Of a stretch of 44,062 nt of DNA, positions 27,204 to 34,829 are shown piece by piece. Source of the DNA: an uncultured Saprospiraceae bacterium (GTDB taxonomy: Bacteria; Bacteroidota; Bacteroidia; Chitinophagales; Saprospiraceae); the NCBI GenBank assembly GCA_937929885.1, contig CALFUQ010000114.1, positions 1-44,062 on the forward strand, given 5' to 3'. The notes beneath the pieces are model-generated. The model searched no databases and was not told the DNA's origin. It saw nothing but the letters and a program-made list of their open reading frames with translations. Position 1 is the stretch's first letter; each line of letters begins with the position of its first letter. Made by a program: the position numbers and the translations under genes.

Positions 27204-28076
27204 ATGAAACTTTTAAATAAGATCATACCGCCCAATAAGAAGGAGGCATATCATGAGATAATATTTGAGGCTGACACGCCTAGAGGTAAAATTTTTGATA
27301 TAGCGTTAATCCTATTGATTTTAGCCAGTGTAACAATTGTTATGCTAGAAACGGTTAAGAGTATTGACCTTAAATTTCATACGCTATTCAAAGTTTTAGA
27401 GTGGGTTTTCACAATCGTATTTACGATTGAGTACTTACTTAGATTACACGTCACCAAGAGACCAATGAAATACGCCACAAGTTTTTTTGGCATCATTGAC
27501 TTACTAGCTATTCTACCTAGTTTCTTAGGACTATTCTTGATCGGATCACAGATAGAATCTTTGCTAGTTATTAGAGCATTGAGATTACTAAGGGTCTTTA
27601 GAGTTCTTAAGATGGTATCCTTCTTAAGGCATGGTAAAATAATACTTGTAGCCCTTAAACAATCAGCTCCTAAGATTCTTGTTTTCTTATTCTTTATTGT
27701 GATTTTGACTGTTGTCTTTGGATCGGTTATGTATCTGGTAGAAGGGACTACTAACTCAAAGTTTTCGAGTATACCCGAATCTATTTATTGGGCCATAGTG
27801 ACACTTACGACTGTCGGTTATGGAGACATATCCCCTACTACTCCATTAGGTAAATTTTTAGCATCCTGTGTGATGATCATTGGTTATGCAATCATTGCTG
27901 TACCTACAGGCATTGTATCTTCAGAACTGATAAATGCAGGATCTGATGACGAAATAACAAGTACCCAAGTTTGCAGATATTGTTCTCATGAAGGGCACGA
28001 CGAAGAAGCGAAGTATTGTAAGAAATGTGGAGAATTACTAAATGAAGAAAATCCATCAACCAACGATCTCTTTTAA
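27204..28076 (+). CDS. Voltage-gated-type K+ channel with C-terminal zinc ribbon
   Basis: A 290-residue six-helix cation channel. S1-S4 span about residues 30-140. S4 carries regularly spaced charges (R124, R127, R130, R133, K136), the pattern of a voltage sensor. The pore follows, with the K+ selectivity filter TVGYGD at 203-208, and S6 lies at about 217-238. The cytoplasmic tail has a four-cysteine zinc ribbon, C257-x2-C260 and C272-x2-C275, which is not part of standard Kv-like bacterial channels. Its 3' end overlaps the convergent HAD gene by 21 bp. Confidence 0.92.
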   Translation: MKLLNKIIPPNKKEAYHEIIFEADTPRGKIFDIALILLILASVTIVMLETVKSIDLKFHTLFKVLEWVFTIVFTIEYLLRLHVTKRPMKYATSFFGIIDLLAILPSFLGLFLIGSQIESLLVIRALRLLRVFRVLKMVSFLRHGKIILVALKQSAPKILVFLFFIVILTVVFGSVMYLVEGTTNSKFSSIPESIYWAIVTLTTVGYGDISPTTPLGKFLASCVMIIGYAIIAVPTGIVSSELINAGSDDEITSTQVCRYCSHEGHDEEAKYCKKCGELLNEENPSTNDLF

Positions 28077-28748
28077 TTCTAAGAGACTTGAGATTTCGAA
28101 TTTTGGTTTTATCTCAGAATTGTTTCTTTGGCCGTTGGGATTAAACCAGCAAGTATCTACTCCGTAATTTAATCCACCTTGAATATCTGATTGCAAGCTA
28201 TCTCCTACTATTAAAAATTGTTTCTTGTTCGCCTCTGAGATACCTTTGAAAACGTGATCGAAAAATCTAGTATCTGGTTTTGCAAACCCAATTTCATCTG
28301 AAACTGTAATTGTTTCAAAATATTCTTCGATACCTAACTTAGAAATTCTTGGTCGCTGAGCCTCTTTCATCCCATTGGTAATTACGTGCTGATTTACTCC
28401 TTCAATGTTAGATATATGATCTAGCAGTTCTATTGTATCCGTTAGCAGGAAGCAATGATTAACTAATTGCCTTAAATAGATATCATTAGATAATTGACTA
28501 TCATGATCAAGTTCTAGCGCTTCCCAGAACCGTTGCCAGCGTGTAGTACGGACTCCATCCATATCTAATTCTTTAGCTTCTAACTGAGACCACACTTTAG
28601 CGTTTATAGGTTTATATACTTGGTATAGATCACCATCATACTTAACGCCGAAGTGATCCATCAAGTCATTAAAAGCTAGATGAGATGATGCTGTAAAATC
28701 AAACAAAGTATTATCCGCATCAAAGAGAATCTGAGTATAATTAGGCAT
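28056..28748 (-). CDS. yjjG: YjjG-family HAD nucleotidase
   Basis: A 230-residue HAD-superfamily phosphatase. Motif I is FDADNTLFDF, with nucleophile Asp10 and acid Asp12. Motif II is VITNGMKEAQ near residue 120, motif III is the Lys in GFAKPDTRFF, and motif IV is VGDSLQSDIQGG. The helical cap between motifs I and II matches the YjjG/YfnB subfamily, which removes phosphate from non-canonical pyrimidine nucleotides and keeps them out of DNA. It is followed on the plus side by a tail-to-tail overlap with the K+ channel gene. Confidence 0.9.
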   Translation of the reverse strand: MPNYTQILFDADNTLFDFTASSHLAFNDLMDHFGVKYDGDLYQVYKPINAKVWSQLEAKELDMDGVRTTRWQRFWEALELDHDSQLSNDIYLRQLVNHCFLLTDTIELLDHISNIEGVNQHVITNGMKEAQRPRISKLGIEEYFETITVSDEIGFAKPDTRFFDHVFKGISEANKKQFLIVGDSLQSDIQGGLNYGVDTCWFNPNGQRNNSEIKPKFEISSLLELKEIVG

Positions 28749-28753
28749 TGCTG

Positions 28754-29173
28754 TTAATCTTTAGGTAGCCTCATCACATGGAGCATTCGCTTAACACTAT
28801 ACTTACCTGATCCATTTGCCATGAGTAAAAGCAGGCCTCCAGCAATAGCCATATTCCTCATGAAATAAAGTGAGTGCAATCGCTTGATATCTTCAGGATC
28901 ATTCCAAAAAGAATAAATGATAAAAGTAAAAGGAATCCAGTAGAGCAATAATAAGAAGGCACCAAAATTAGTCAAGTAACCAATCAGGACTAAAAGACTT
29001 CCAACAACCAATAAAACAAGCACACCACCTAAGAGGACATCCTGATTCCAAGTGATTCCATAGTCGGTCATGGTTTCCTTATTATGCTTATAAAATCCAA
29101 GCATATCATAAACTTCATAAAGGAAAATGAAGGCAATCAAACTGCGGCCAATAAGGTCTGCTATATCTTTCAT
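28754..29173 (-). CDS. DoxX-like membrane protein
   Basis: A 139-residue protein with four predicted membrane helices, starting IADLIGRSLIAFIFLYEV. The late RLHSLYFMRNMAIAGGLLLLMANG resembles the DoxX family, whose members are integral membrane proteins of mostly unknown role, some linked to redox or thiol stress. It lies 5 bp upstream of yjjG on the same strand, suggesting co-transcription. Confidence 0.8.
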   Translation of the reverse strand: MKDIADLIGRSLIAFIFLYEVYDMLGFYKHNKETMTDYGITWNQDVLLGGVLVLLVVGSLLVLIGYLTNFGAFLLLLYWIPFTFIIYSFWNDPEDIKRLHSLYFMRNMAIAGGLLLLMANGSGKYSVKRMLHVMRLPKD

Positions 29174-29222
29174 TGAAAATGCTCAATTAAGCATCGCGAA
29201 GGTAACTATTATTTGCGCAAAA

Positions 29223-30785
29223 CTAATGCTGATTAATGGCACTGTGGATAGCGTTAGCTACATTCCTACCATCTAATGCAGCGGACAAAATACCCCCTGC
29301 GTAACCAGCCCCCTCTCCACAAGGATATAGATTTGTGATTTCAGGATGGTTAAAATGTTCTTTATCTCTAGGTATTCTTATAGGTGAAGAGGTCCTGCTC
29401 TCCACTCCAATTACATTTGCTTCTTGCGTGTAATATCCTTTTAGTTTTTTATCAAATTCCACAACTCCACGTTTGAGCCTTTCATAGATAAAATCTGGAA
29501 GCAATTTATGCAATGGAGCGGCAAGTAATCCTGGTATGTAAGATGAGGGTTGTAATGAGCTAGAATCCTTACCTTCCACAAAATCAACTAGTCGTTGTGC
29601 TGGTGCAGCTTGAGTACCATCGCTAGCTTGATACATCTGCTGCTCTACTCCAGACTGAAACTCTAGCCCTCCAAAAACACCTTCATAGCCTTTGGACTTA
29701 AGCTCGCCTACACCTACCTCTGTCACCACACCAGAATTTGCATAAGGTGAGTCCCGTTTTGATAAAGACATCCCATTAACGACAATCTCACCTGGCATGG
29801 TAGCTGATGGGACAACCAATCCTCCAGGGCACATACAAAAAGAAAACACTCCCTTCTTATATATCTGAGATACGACTTTATAACTCGCGGCAGGTAAGTT
29901 GCTATGTCTAGGAGCGTGTTTGTATTGAATCTTGTCAATTAGTGCTTGAGGATGCTCGATCCGTACACCTAAGGCAAACGGCTTCATCTCTATCGTGATC
30001 TTCTTTTCTTGAAATAACTTATAAATATCTCGCGCAGAATGACCAGTGGCGAAAGTTACTTTTGTACAAGGCCATATCTTCCCATTTTCTGAATGCAGCT
30101 CTACGATCCTATTATTTTTCATAACTAAATCAATGACCTTAGTATCAAAGTGGATCTCTCCCCCATTAGATCTAATAGTCGATCTCATATTTGCTATGAT
30201 ACCTGGCAACTTGTTAGAGCCTATATGGGGATGAGCATCGATTAGAATATCTTGCTTTGCTCCATGCTCTACTAGAATTTGTAATACGTCTTTGATATTG
30301 CCTCGCTTATGTGATCTAGTATACAACTTACCATCTGAGTATGTCCCTGCTCCACCTTCTCCAAAGCAATAGTTAGAGTTAGGATTTACAATTCCTTCTT
30401 GTTGAATTGATCTAAGATCTCTTCGCCTCGCTCGTACATCTTTACCTCTATCCAACACCACAGGTTTAAGTCCCAACTCGAGACAACGTAATGCAGCAAA
30501 ATAACCTGCAGGTCCTGCACCAACGATTACAATCTTTTGAGTCTCTTTTTCTGCATTTATATACTTCGTTTCCTTTATTTCATTTTTTAGTATGGAATTA
30601 ATAGCTACAAGGTATTTTAACTGATAAAGCACGTTTTTTTTCCTTGCATCAATCGATCTTTTGATAAGCTTGATGGACTTGATGTCACTAGCTGGTACTT
30701 TACATTTTTTAGCTAGGTAGTCCTTGATAAATTGCTCATCATCGATGTGATCTGGAGATATCCTTATTTCTACTTCTTTAACCAT
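29223..30785 (-). CDS. FAD-dependent oxidoreductase (FAD-dependent dehydrogenase type)
   Basis: A 520-residue flavoprotein. An N-terminal small alpha/beta region (about 1-80) precedes the dinucleotide-binding motif VIVGAGPAGYFAA (about 90-102). YCFGEGGAGTYSDGKLYTR is a hallmark of this family of uncharacterised FAD-dependent dehydrogenases. ATGHSARD and the C-terminal PCGEGAGYAGGILSAALDG complete the FAD site. Substrate unknown. It is divergently transcribed from the ECF sigma gene, with a shared 168-bp intergenic region. Confidence 0.9.
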   Translation of the reverse strand: MVKEVEIRISPDHIDDEQFIKDYLAKKCKVPASDIKSIKLIKRSIDARKKNVLYQLKYLVAINSILKNEIKETKYINAEKETQKIVIVGAGPAGYFAALRCLELGLKPVVLDRGKDVRARRRDLRSIQQEGIVNPNSNYCFGEGGAGTYSDGKLYTRSHKRGNIKDVLQILVEHGAKQDILIDAHPHIGSNKLPGIIANMRSTIRSNGGEIHFDTKVIDLVMKNNRIVELHSENGKIWPCTKVTFATGHSARDIYKLFQEKKITIEMKPFALGVRIEHPQALIDKIQYKHAPRHSNLPAASYKVVSQIYKKGVFSFCMCPGGLVVPSATMPGEIVVNGMSLSKRDSPYANSGVVTEVGVGELKSKGYEGVFGGLEFQSGVEQQMYQASDGTQAAPAQRLVDFVEGKDSSSLQPSSYIPGLLAAPLHKLLPDFIYERLKRGVVEFDKKLKGYYTQEANVIGVESRTSSPIRIPRDKEHFNHPEITNLYPCGEGAGYAGGILSAALDGRNVANAIHSAINQH

Positions 30786-30824
30786 AATATATTCTTGATG
30801 CCTTTAGTTCAGGGCTATCTTGGG

Positions 30825-30858
30825 GCAATATTAACTAATTGTAAGTACCATTCACAAA
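30825..30858 (-). promoter_or_regulatory. Possible promoter of the FAD oxidoreductase
   Basis: On the minus strand TTTG (30855-30858) is followed after 21 bases by TAATATTGC (30825-30833), one mismatch from TAnnTTTGC. It lies 40 bases before the start codon. Confidence 0.4.
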
Positions 30859-30953
30859 CAAATGATTCCAGCAGCCAAAATTTTTACACTGGAAATCCGA
30901 TATTTTGCAACTACTCGAAATAAATTCAGTTTTCCTTTTAAACTAGCGAACCC

Positions 30954-31496
30954 TTGAACGAATTCAGCGACTTAGAAATCATGAAACGTGTGCAATCTGG
31001 AGATACTCAACTAATGGGTATTCTCTATGAGCGTCATAAAACAAGTCTGTTCAACTATTTCCTTCGGTGCACTAACAATAGGGTACGTAGTGAGGATATG
31101 GTCCAGAATGTCTTTTTGAAGGTGTTAAGAAACATACACAACTTTAATGGGACTGGTGAATTTAGGTATTGGTTATTTAGAATCGCAAGAAACTCTTGGA
31201 TCGATAAAACAAAAAGTAAGGAACCAGTTATGAAGGCAGTAGCATTTGAAAACGATCATGATCAAGTACAAAATTTTGAAACAACTGGTGAAACTGGAAT
31301 TAAAGAATTAAGAAAATTAAAACTTAGAAAAGCATTAGAGTGTCTCTCTGAAGAAAAAAGAGATGCCATAATTCTTAGCAGGTATCAGGGTCTTGACTAC
31401 AAGACCATAGCCGAGATTTCTGATTGCACAGAGAGTGCGGTTAAATCTAGGGTTATGAGAGGTCTGACGGAGATTAGGAAAATGGTGAATGTATAA
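30954..31496 (+). CDS. ECF RNA polymerase sigma factor
   Basis: A 180-residue extracytoplasmic-function sigma factor. Sigma-2 region: LYERHKTSLFNYFLR, then SEDMVQNVFLKVL and FRYWLFRIARNSWID. Sigma-4 region: LSEEKRDAIILSRYQGLDYKTIAEI, then the helix-turn-helix CTESAVKSRVMRGLTEI. The start is TTG at 30954, since an in-frame stop lies five codons upstream and the first ATG (residue 10) would trim the conserved N-terminus. It is followed by a probable membrane antagonist and two secreted repeat proteins, so it likely answers an envelope signal. Confidence 0.93.
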   Translation: MNEFSDLEIMKRVQSGDTQLMGILYERHKTSLFNYFLRCTNNRVRSEDMVQNVFLKVLRNIHNFNGTGEFRYWLFRIARNSWIDKTKSKEPVMKAVAFENDHDQVQNFETTGETGIKELRKLKLRKALECLSEEKRDAIILSRYQGLDYKTIAEISDCTESAVKSRVMRGLTEIRKMVNV

Positions 31497-31522
31497 TTGA
31501 GAATTGAGAATTGAGAATTGAG
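31495..31522 (+). repeat. Four tandem AATTGAG heptamers
   Basis: Four perfect copies of AATTGAG begin on the sigma gene's stop codon and end 20 bases before the ATG of the next gene. Copy-number change would alter the spacing between sigma factor and probable anti-sigma factor without changing either protein. Confidence 0.9.
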
Positions 31523-31542
31523 AATAATAAAAGTTTCTTAAA

Positions 31543-32334
31543 ATGGAAATAGAAAAATACGAGGAAGAACTCCTCAACATATTAGAGAGTAATATTCAAA
31601 ATAAAGAATTGTACGTATCAACTCTTGCGGATCTAAATCCTAAAGCCAAAGGAGTAATTATGCAAGCTTATGATACTTGGAATGAGCTCAATACTCTTGA
31701 TTCAGAATCTCCATCATCATCAATGGACAATTCATTCTATGAGAGCCTTAGCAAGTTCGACAATAGCAGATCAGAGAAGAGCGATATGCACATAGTCCCT
31801 ACGCCAAAAAAAGCATCCAAAATTTTCACATTACAGCGATTAGGAATTGCTATGACCTTCATGATTGGGTTAGCGCTAGGGGGATATTTAGATTTTTTCG
31901 GAACAAATGATAGTGAAAACAGAACACACTATGCCGTTAATAATTCTGGCTTAGTAAAATTTGCATCTATAGAACAAACACCTTTAGCAAGTGATAGAAT
32001 AAAGGGTATTATAGGCACTAAAAGTCATTCTGACCTAGATGCTAAAATTTTATATGCTCTTAATGATGTCATATGTAATGACCCAAGCATCAATGTCAGG
32101 TTATCAGCGATAGAAACTTTGGTTTTATTCTGGGATAATCCTGATGCTAGAAAAATACTAATCAAGGCAATTCCTTTTCAAAACTCACCAATCGTACAAT
32201 TAGAATTGGCTGATATCATGATAAGCTTAGAAGCAAAGACTTCAAGCGAAAACTGGAATCAATTATTGTCCTCAAATCAACTAGAACCTGATATTAGATC
32301 ACAATTAGAAAATACACTAAAAGAAATCTTATGA
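31543..32334 (+). CDS. Probable anti-sigma factor with HEAT-like outer domain
   Basis: A 263-residue bitopic protein. An acidic cytoplasmic part of about 98 residues starts EIEKYEEELLNILE, a layout common in anti-sigma factors. One membrane helix lies at about 100-118. The outer part (about 160-263) has paired helices of HEAT type (DLDAKILYALNDVICNDPSINVRLSAIE and similar). No zinc-binding ASD motif is present. Its role is inferred from position directly after the ECF sigma gene. It overlaps the next gene by 4 bp, so the operon is translationally linked. Confidence 0.7.
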   Translation: MEIEKYEEELLNILESNIQNKELYVSTLADLNPKAKGVIMQAYDTWNELNTLDSESPSSSMDNSFYESLSKFDNSRSEKSDMHIVPTPKKASKIFTLQRLGIAMTFMIGLALGGYLDFFGTNDSENRTHYAVNNSGLVKFASIEQTPLASDRIKGIIGTKSHSDLDAKILYALNDVICNDPSINVRLSAIETLVLFWDNPDARKILIKAIPFQNSPIVQLELADIMISLEAKTSSENWNQLLSSNQLEPDIRSQLENTLKEIL

Positions 32335-33191
32335 ATACCCTAATCATACTTTTATCTCTAATGGTAAGTGCAAGTAGTGCTACCAAAACGCACAACGATA
32401 CATCGACCATGAAGCTTGACATGACCAAATACGACAAGATCAATGTCTACAATTTTCATGGTAATGTAAGTGTCAATTCGATAACTAGCTCTAATGCAGT
32501 TATCAGGTCTAAAAGAAAATTAGAAGCCACCAGCAGCAAAAAACTACAGAGAGCGATGAATGAAATCTACTTAGATACTATGACAATGGACGGCGAATTG
32601 TATCTCTATATCGAAGATCCACACAAATCCCTTGAGAGCATATGGGGTGACTACTTGAACTACCAAGATAACAACACTGAGTATAGACATAGTGGTATCA
32701 AGTCCGTAGGAATCAAATATGAATTTGATCTGGATTTAGAATTACCTAGTAATGTAGACGCTGTCATCTCAACCCACAAAGGAGATATTAATCTATCAGG
32801 AATAAAGGGTGAACTTTCGGTATTAAATCATCAAGGAAATATAAATCTAGAGGGTGTTCATCAGGTAGACCATGTCAAAAGTCATCATGGAGAATTGAAA
32901 GTTAAATTTGATGAACAACCAGATAACGATGTTTCTTTTGCAACACATCATGGAGACATCAGTGTATCATTCAGAAACACACCTTCTGCGCAACTTGATT
33001 TAGACTCTTACCATGGGTCATTTTTTACAGATTTTGACTGGAAACCATCTCCAAGCACTACTCTCAAAAAGAACGAGAATGGCAAAACTAAATATAAGGT
33101 TGGTGATACCACCAATATACAGATAGGAGGAGGAAAGCATGTACTTAAATTCAGGTCGCATCATGGCAACATTCATATCTTAAAACACTAA
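32331..33191 (+). CDS. Secreted DUF4097-like beta-repeat protein, copy 1
   Basis: A 286-residue exported protein with a signal peptide (about 1-18, LIILLSLMVSASSA). The rest is a chain of short beta strands, each with a His-x-Gly turn: FHGNVSV, THKGDINL, NHQGNINL, SHHGELKV, THHGDISV, SYHGSFFT and, at the end, SHHGNIHI. This resembles the DUF4097 / putative adhesin beta-solenoid group. The function is unknown. It overlaps the anti-sigma gene and sits 9 bp before its paralogue. Confidence 0.75.
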   Translation: MNTLIILLSLMVSASSATKTHNDTSTMKLDMTKYDKINVYNFHGNVSVNSITSSNAVIRSKRKLEATSSKKLQRAMNEIYLDTMTMDGELYLYIEDPHKSLESIWGDYLNYQDNNTEYRHSGIKSVGIKYEFDLDLELPSNVDAVISTHKGDINLSGIKGELSVLNHQGNINLEGVHQVDHVKSHHGELKVKFDEQPDNDVSFATHHGDISVSFRNTPSAQLDLDSYHGSFFTDFDWKPSPSTTLKKNENGKTKYKVGDTTNIQIGGGKHVLKFRSHHGNIHILKH

Positions 33192-33200
33192 AAAAAAATT

Positions 33201-33995
33201 ATGAAAAATAAAATTTACATACTTACATGCATTTGCATACTTGCCTGTTTCGCTTTGAATGCGCAGCAACGAGAGCCAATCCAAGTACCCCTAAGTAATC
33301 CAGGGCAAGAAGGCTCACTTATAGTCAATGTACATAACGGCGCCGTAGATGTTACTACACACAACAAGAATGAGGTCGAAGTGATCTTGAAAGATAAAGA
33401 CACTGAAAATGAAAATAAAGGTAACAGATCTGGATTGCGGCGCATTGCGAAACAAAATATTGATGTGAGCATTAGTGAAGATGATAATGAAGTGATCATC
33501 CGTAGCACTCAAAATTCTCAAGTTGATATTGCAGTCAAAGTCCCAGAAAACTTTTCCTTATTTCTCTCTAGTCATCACAATGGTGATGTATCTGTAGAAG
33601 GAACCAAAGGAACTATAGAAGTACAGAGCCACCATGGAGGGATAAGGATCAAAGATGTATCAGGTTCTGTGGTTGCTAATACGCATCACGGATCAGTAGT
33701 AGTTTCTTTACTGGAAGTTTACGATAAAACACCGATGGCCTTCACTACTTATCATGGTGATGTGGACGTTTCTTTCCCAACTAACTTAAATGGTAAGTTG
33801 AAAATGAAAAGTTCAAAAGGTGACATTTACACTGATTTTGATTTTGAAGCTGTAAAACCAAAAGTATTGACGACAACCAAAGGATCCAAAAGAGAAATCA
33901 AACTAGAAGGCTGGACTCATGGTTTAGTTGGTGCAAGTGGAGCTGAACTTACTTTCAAGACTTATCATGGAGACGTTATTATTAGAAAAAACTAG
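33201..33995 (+). CDS. Secreted DUF4097-like beta-repeat protein, copy 2
   Basis: A 264-residue paralogue of the preceding protein. Signal peptide about 1-22 (LTCICILACFALNAQ); a lipobox reading at Cys16 is possible but less likely than cleavage after the Ala. The same strand-turn repeat recurs: VHNGAVDV, SHHNGDVSV, SHHGGIRI, THHGSVVV, TYHGDVDV, SSKGDIYT, and TYHGDVII at the end. Both copies share a TDFD segment before the last repeat, so they arose by duplication. Last gene of the sigma-factor operon. Confidence 0.75.
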   Translation: MKNKIYILTCICILACFALNAQQREPIQVPLSNPGQEGSLIVNVHNGAVDVTTHNKNEVEVILKDKDTENENKGNRSGLRRIAKQNIDVSISEDDNEVIIRSTQNSQVDIAVKVPENFSLFLSSHHNGDVSVEGTKGTIEVQSHHGGIRIKDVSGSVVANTHHGSVVVSLLEVYDKTPMAFTTYHGDVDVSFPTNLNGKLKMKSSKGDIYTDFDFEAVKPKVLTTTKGSKREIKLEGWTHGLVGASGAELTFKTYHGDVIIRKN

Positions 33996-34064
33996 AATTT
34001 TACAATAAATCAACATTTTAAGCTCTTTTGATCTATTTATCACTCTATTACTGATAATGTATCG

Positions 34065-34096
34065 TTTGATTAAAACATTAATTTATATACTTTTGC
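34065..34096 (+). promoter_or_regulatory. Promoter of rpmI-rplT
   Basis: TTTG (34065-34068), a 19-base spacer and TACTTTTGC (34088-34096) match both parts of the Bacteroidota promoter. The -7 element ends 24 bases before the rpmI ATG. Confidence 0.65.
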
Positions 34097-34120
34097 AGTC
34101 CGAATAAAAATTCGTGAGTT

Positions 34121-34315
34121 ATGCCAAAGATGAAAACAAATTCAAGTGCGAAGAAAAGATTCAAATTAACTGGATCAGGAAAGATTAAAAGAGGTCGTGC
34201 TGGTACATCTCACCTTTTAAGAAAGAAGACTAAGAAGTCTAAATTAAACTTGAGAGGTACAGGTATCGTAAACAAAGCTGACGAAAAGAGAGTATTACAT
34301 TTACTCTGTAAATAA
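34121..34315 (+). CDS. rpmI: 50S ribosomal protein L35
   Basis: A 64-residue basic protein with the L35 pattern [20 protein letters not shown], then [18 protein letters not shown], and a C-terminal RVLHLLC. It precedes rplT by 68 bp, the usual pair. The gene normally found directly upstream, infC, is not here. Confidence 0.96.
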   Translation: MPKMKTNSSAKKRFKLTGSGKIKRGRAGTSHLLRKKTKKSKLNLRGTGIVNKADEKRVLHLLCK

Positions 34316-34383
34316 AACATGTTTTTCACGTCTGGAGGACCTTAAGTATTCATTGAGAATCTCTTCAGAACAAAAATCAAATT

Positions 34384-34728
34384 ATGCCTAGATCGGTAAA
34401 CGCTGTTGCTTCCAGAAGAAGAAGAAAAAAAATCCTTAAATCTGCCAAAGGTTACTTTGGTGCAAGATCGAAGGTCTATACAGTAGCCAAGAATGCTGTA
34501 GAGAAAGCCCTATCCTATGCTTATAGAGATAGAAGAAATAAGAAAAGAGCATTCAGAAGATTATGGATCGCTCGTATCAATGCAGGTGCAAGAATGCACG
34601 GCACGACATACTCACAACTTATGCACAAGCTATCTAAAGCAGAAGTAGGATTAAATAGAAAGGTACTAGCTGACCTCGCTATGAATCATCCTGATGCTTT
34701 TAAAGCGATTGTGGAGAAGGCTGGATAG
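34384..34728 (+). CDS. rplT: 50S ribosomal protein L20
   Basis: A 114-residue L20: a basic N-terminal extension ([19 protein letters not shown]) that reaches into 23S rRNA, the [21 protein letters not shown] segment, and the globular end ([18 protein letters not shown]). L20 represses its own operon in several bacteria through a leader structure. A 14-bp palindrome (ATAGATTAATCTAT, 34725-34738) overlaps the stop and is followed by TTTTCTTAGTTTTTT, a possible weak terminator. Confidence 0.97.
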   Translation: MPRSVNAVASRRRRKKILKSAKGYFGARSKVYTVAKNAVEKALSYAYRDRRNKKRAFRRLWIARINAGARMHGTTYSQLMHKLSKAEVGLNRKVLADLAMNHPDAFKAIVEKAG

Positions 34729-34829
34729 ATTAATCTATATTTTCTTAGTTTTTTATGCTTGGGTTTATCGAAAGATGAACTTACTACCCGTATGTGTCTT
34801 TGACTAATATGCGAACAACCAATGGTTGT

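Noticed and set aside
33211-33521. Minus-strand open frames opposite the second His-Gly repeat protein
   Set aside because: They are shadows of a well-supported plus-strand gene with a signal peptide and repeats; the translations show no family features.
34725-34738. Palindrome ATAGATTAATCTAT as a firm rplT terminator
   Set aside because: It has no loop and no GC-rich stem, so a stable RNA hairpin is doubtful; mentioned only under rplT.
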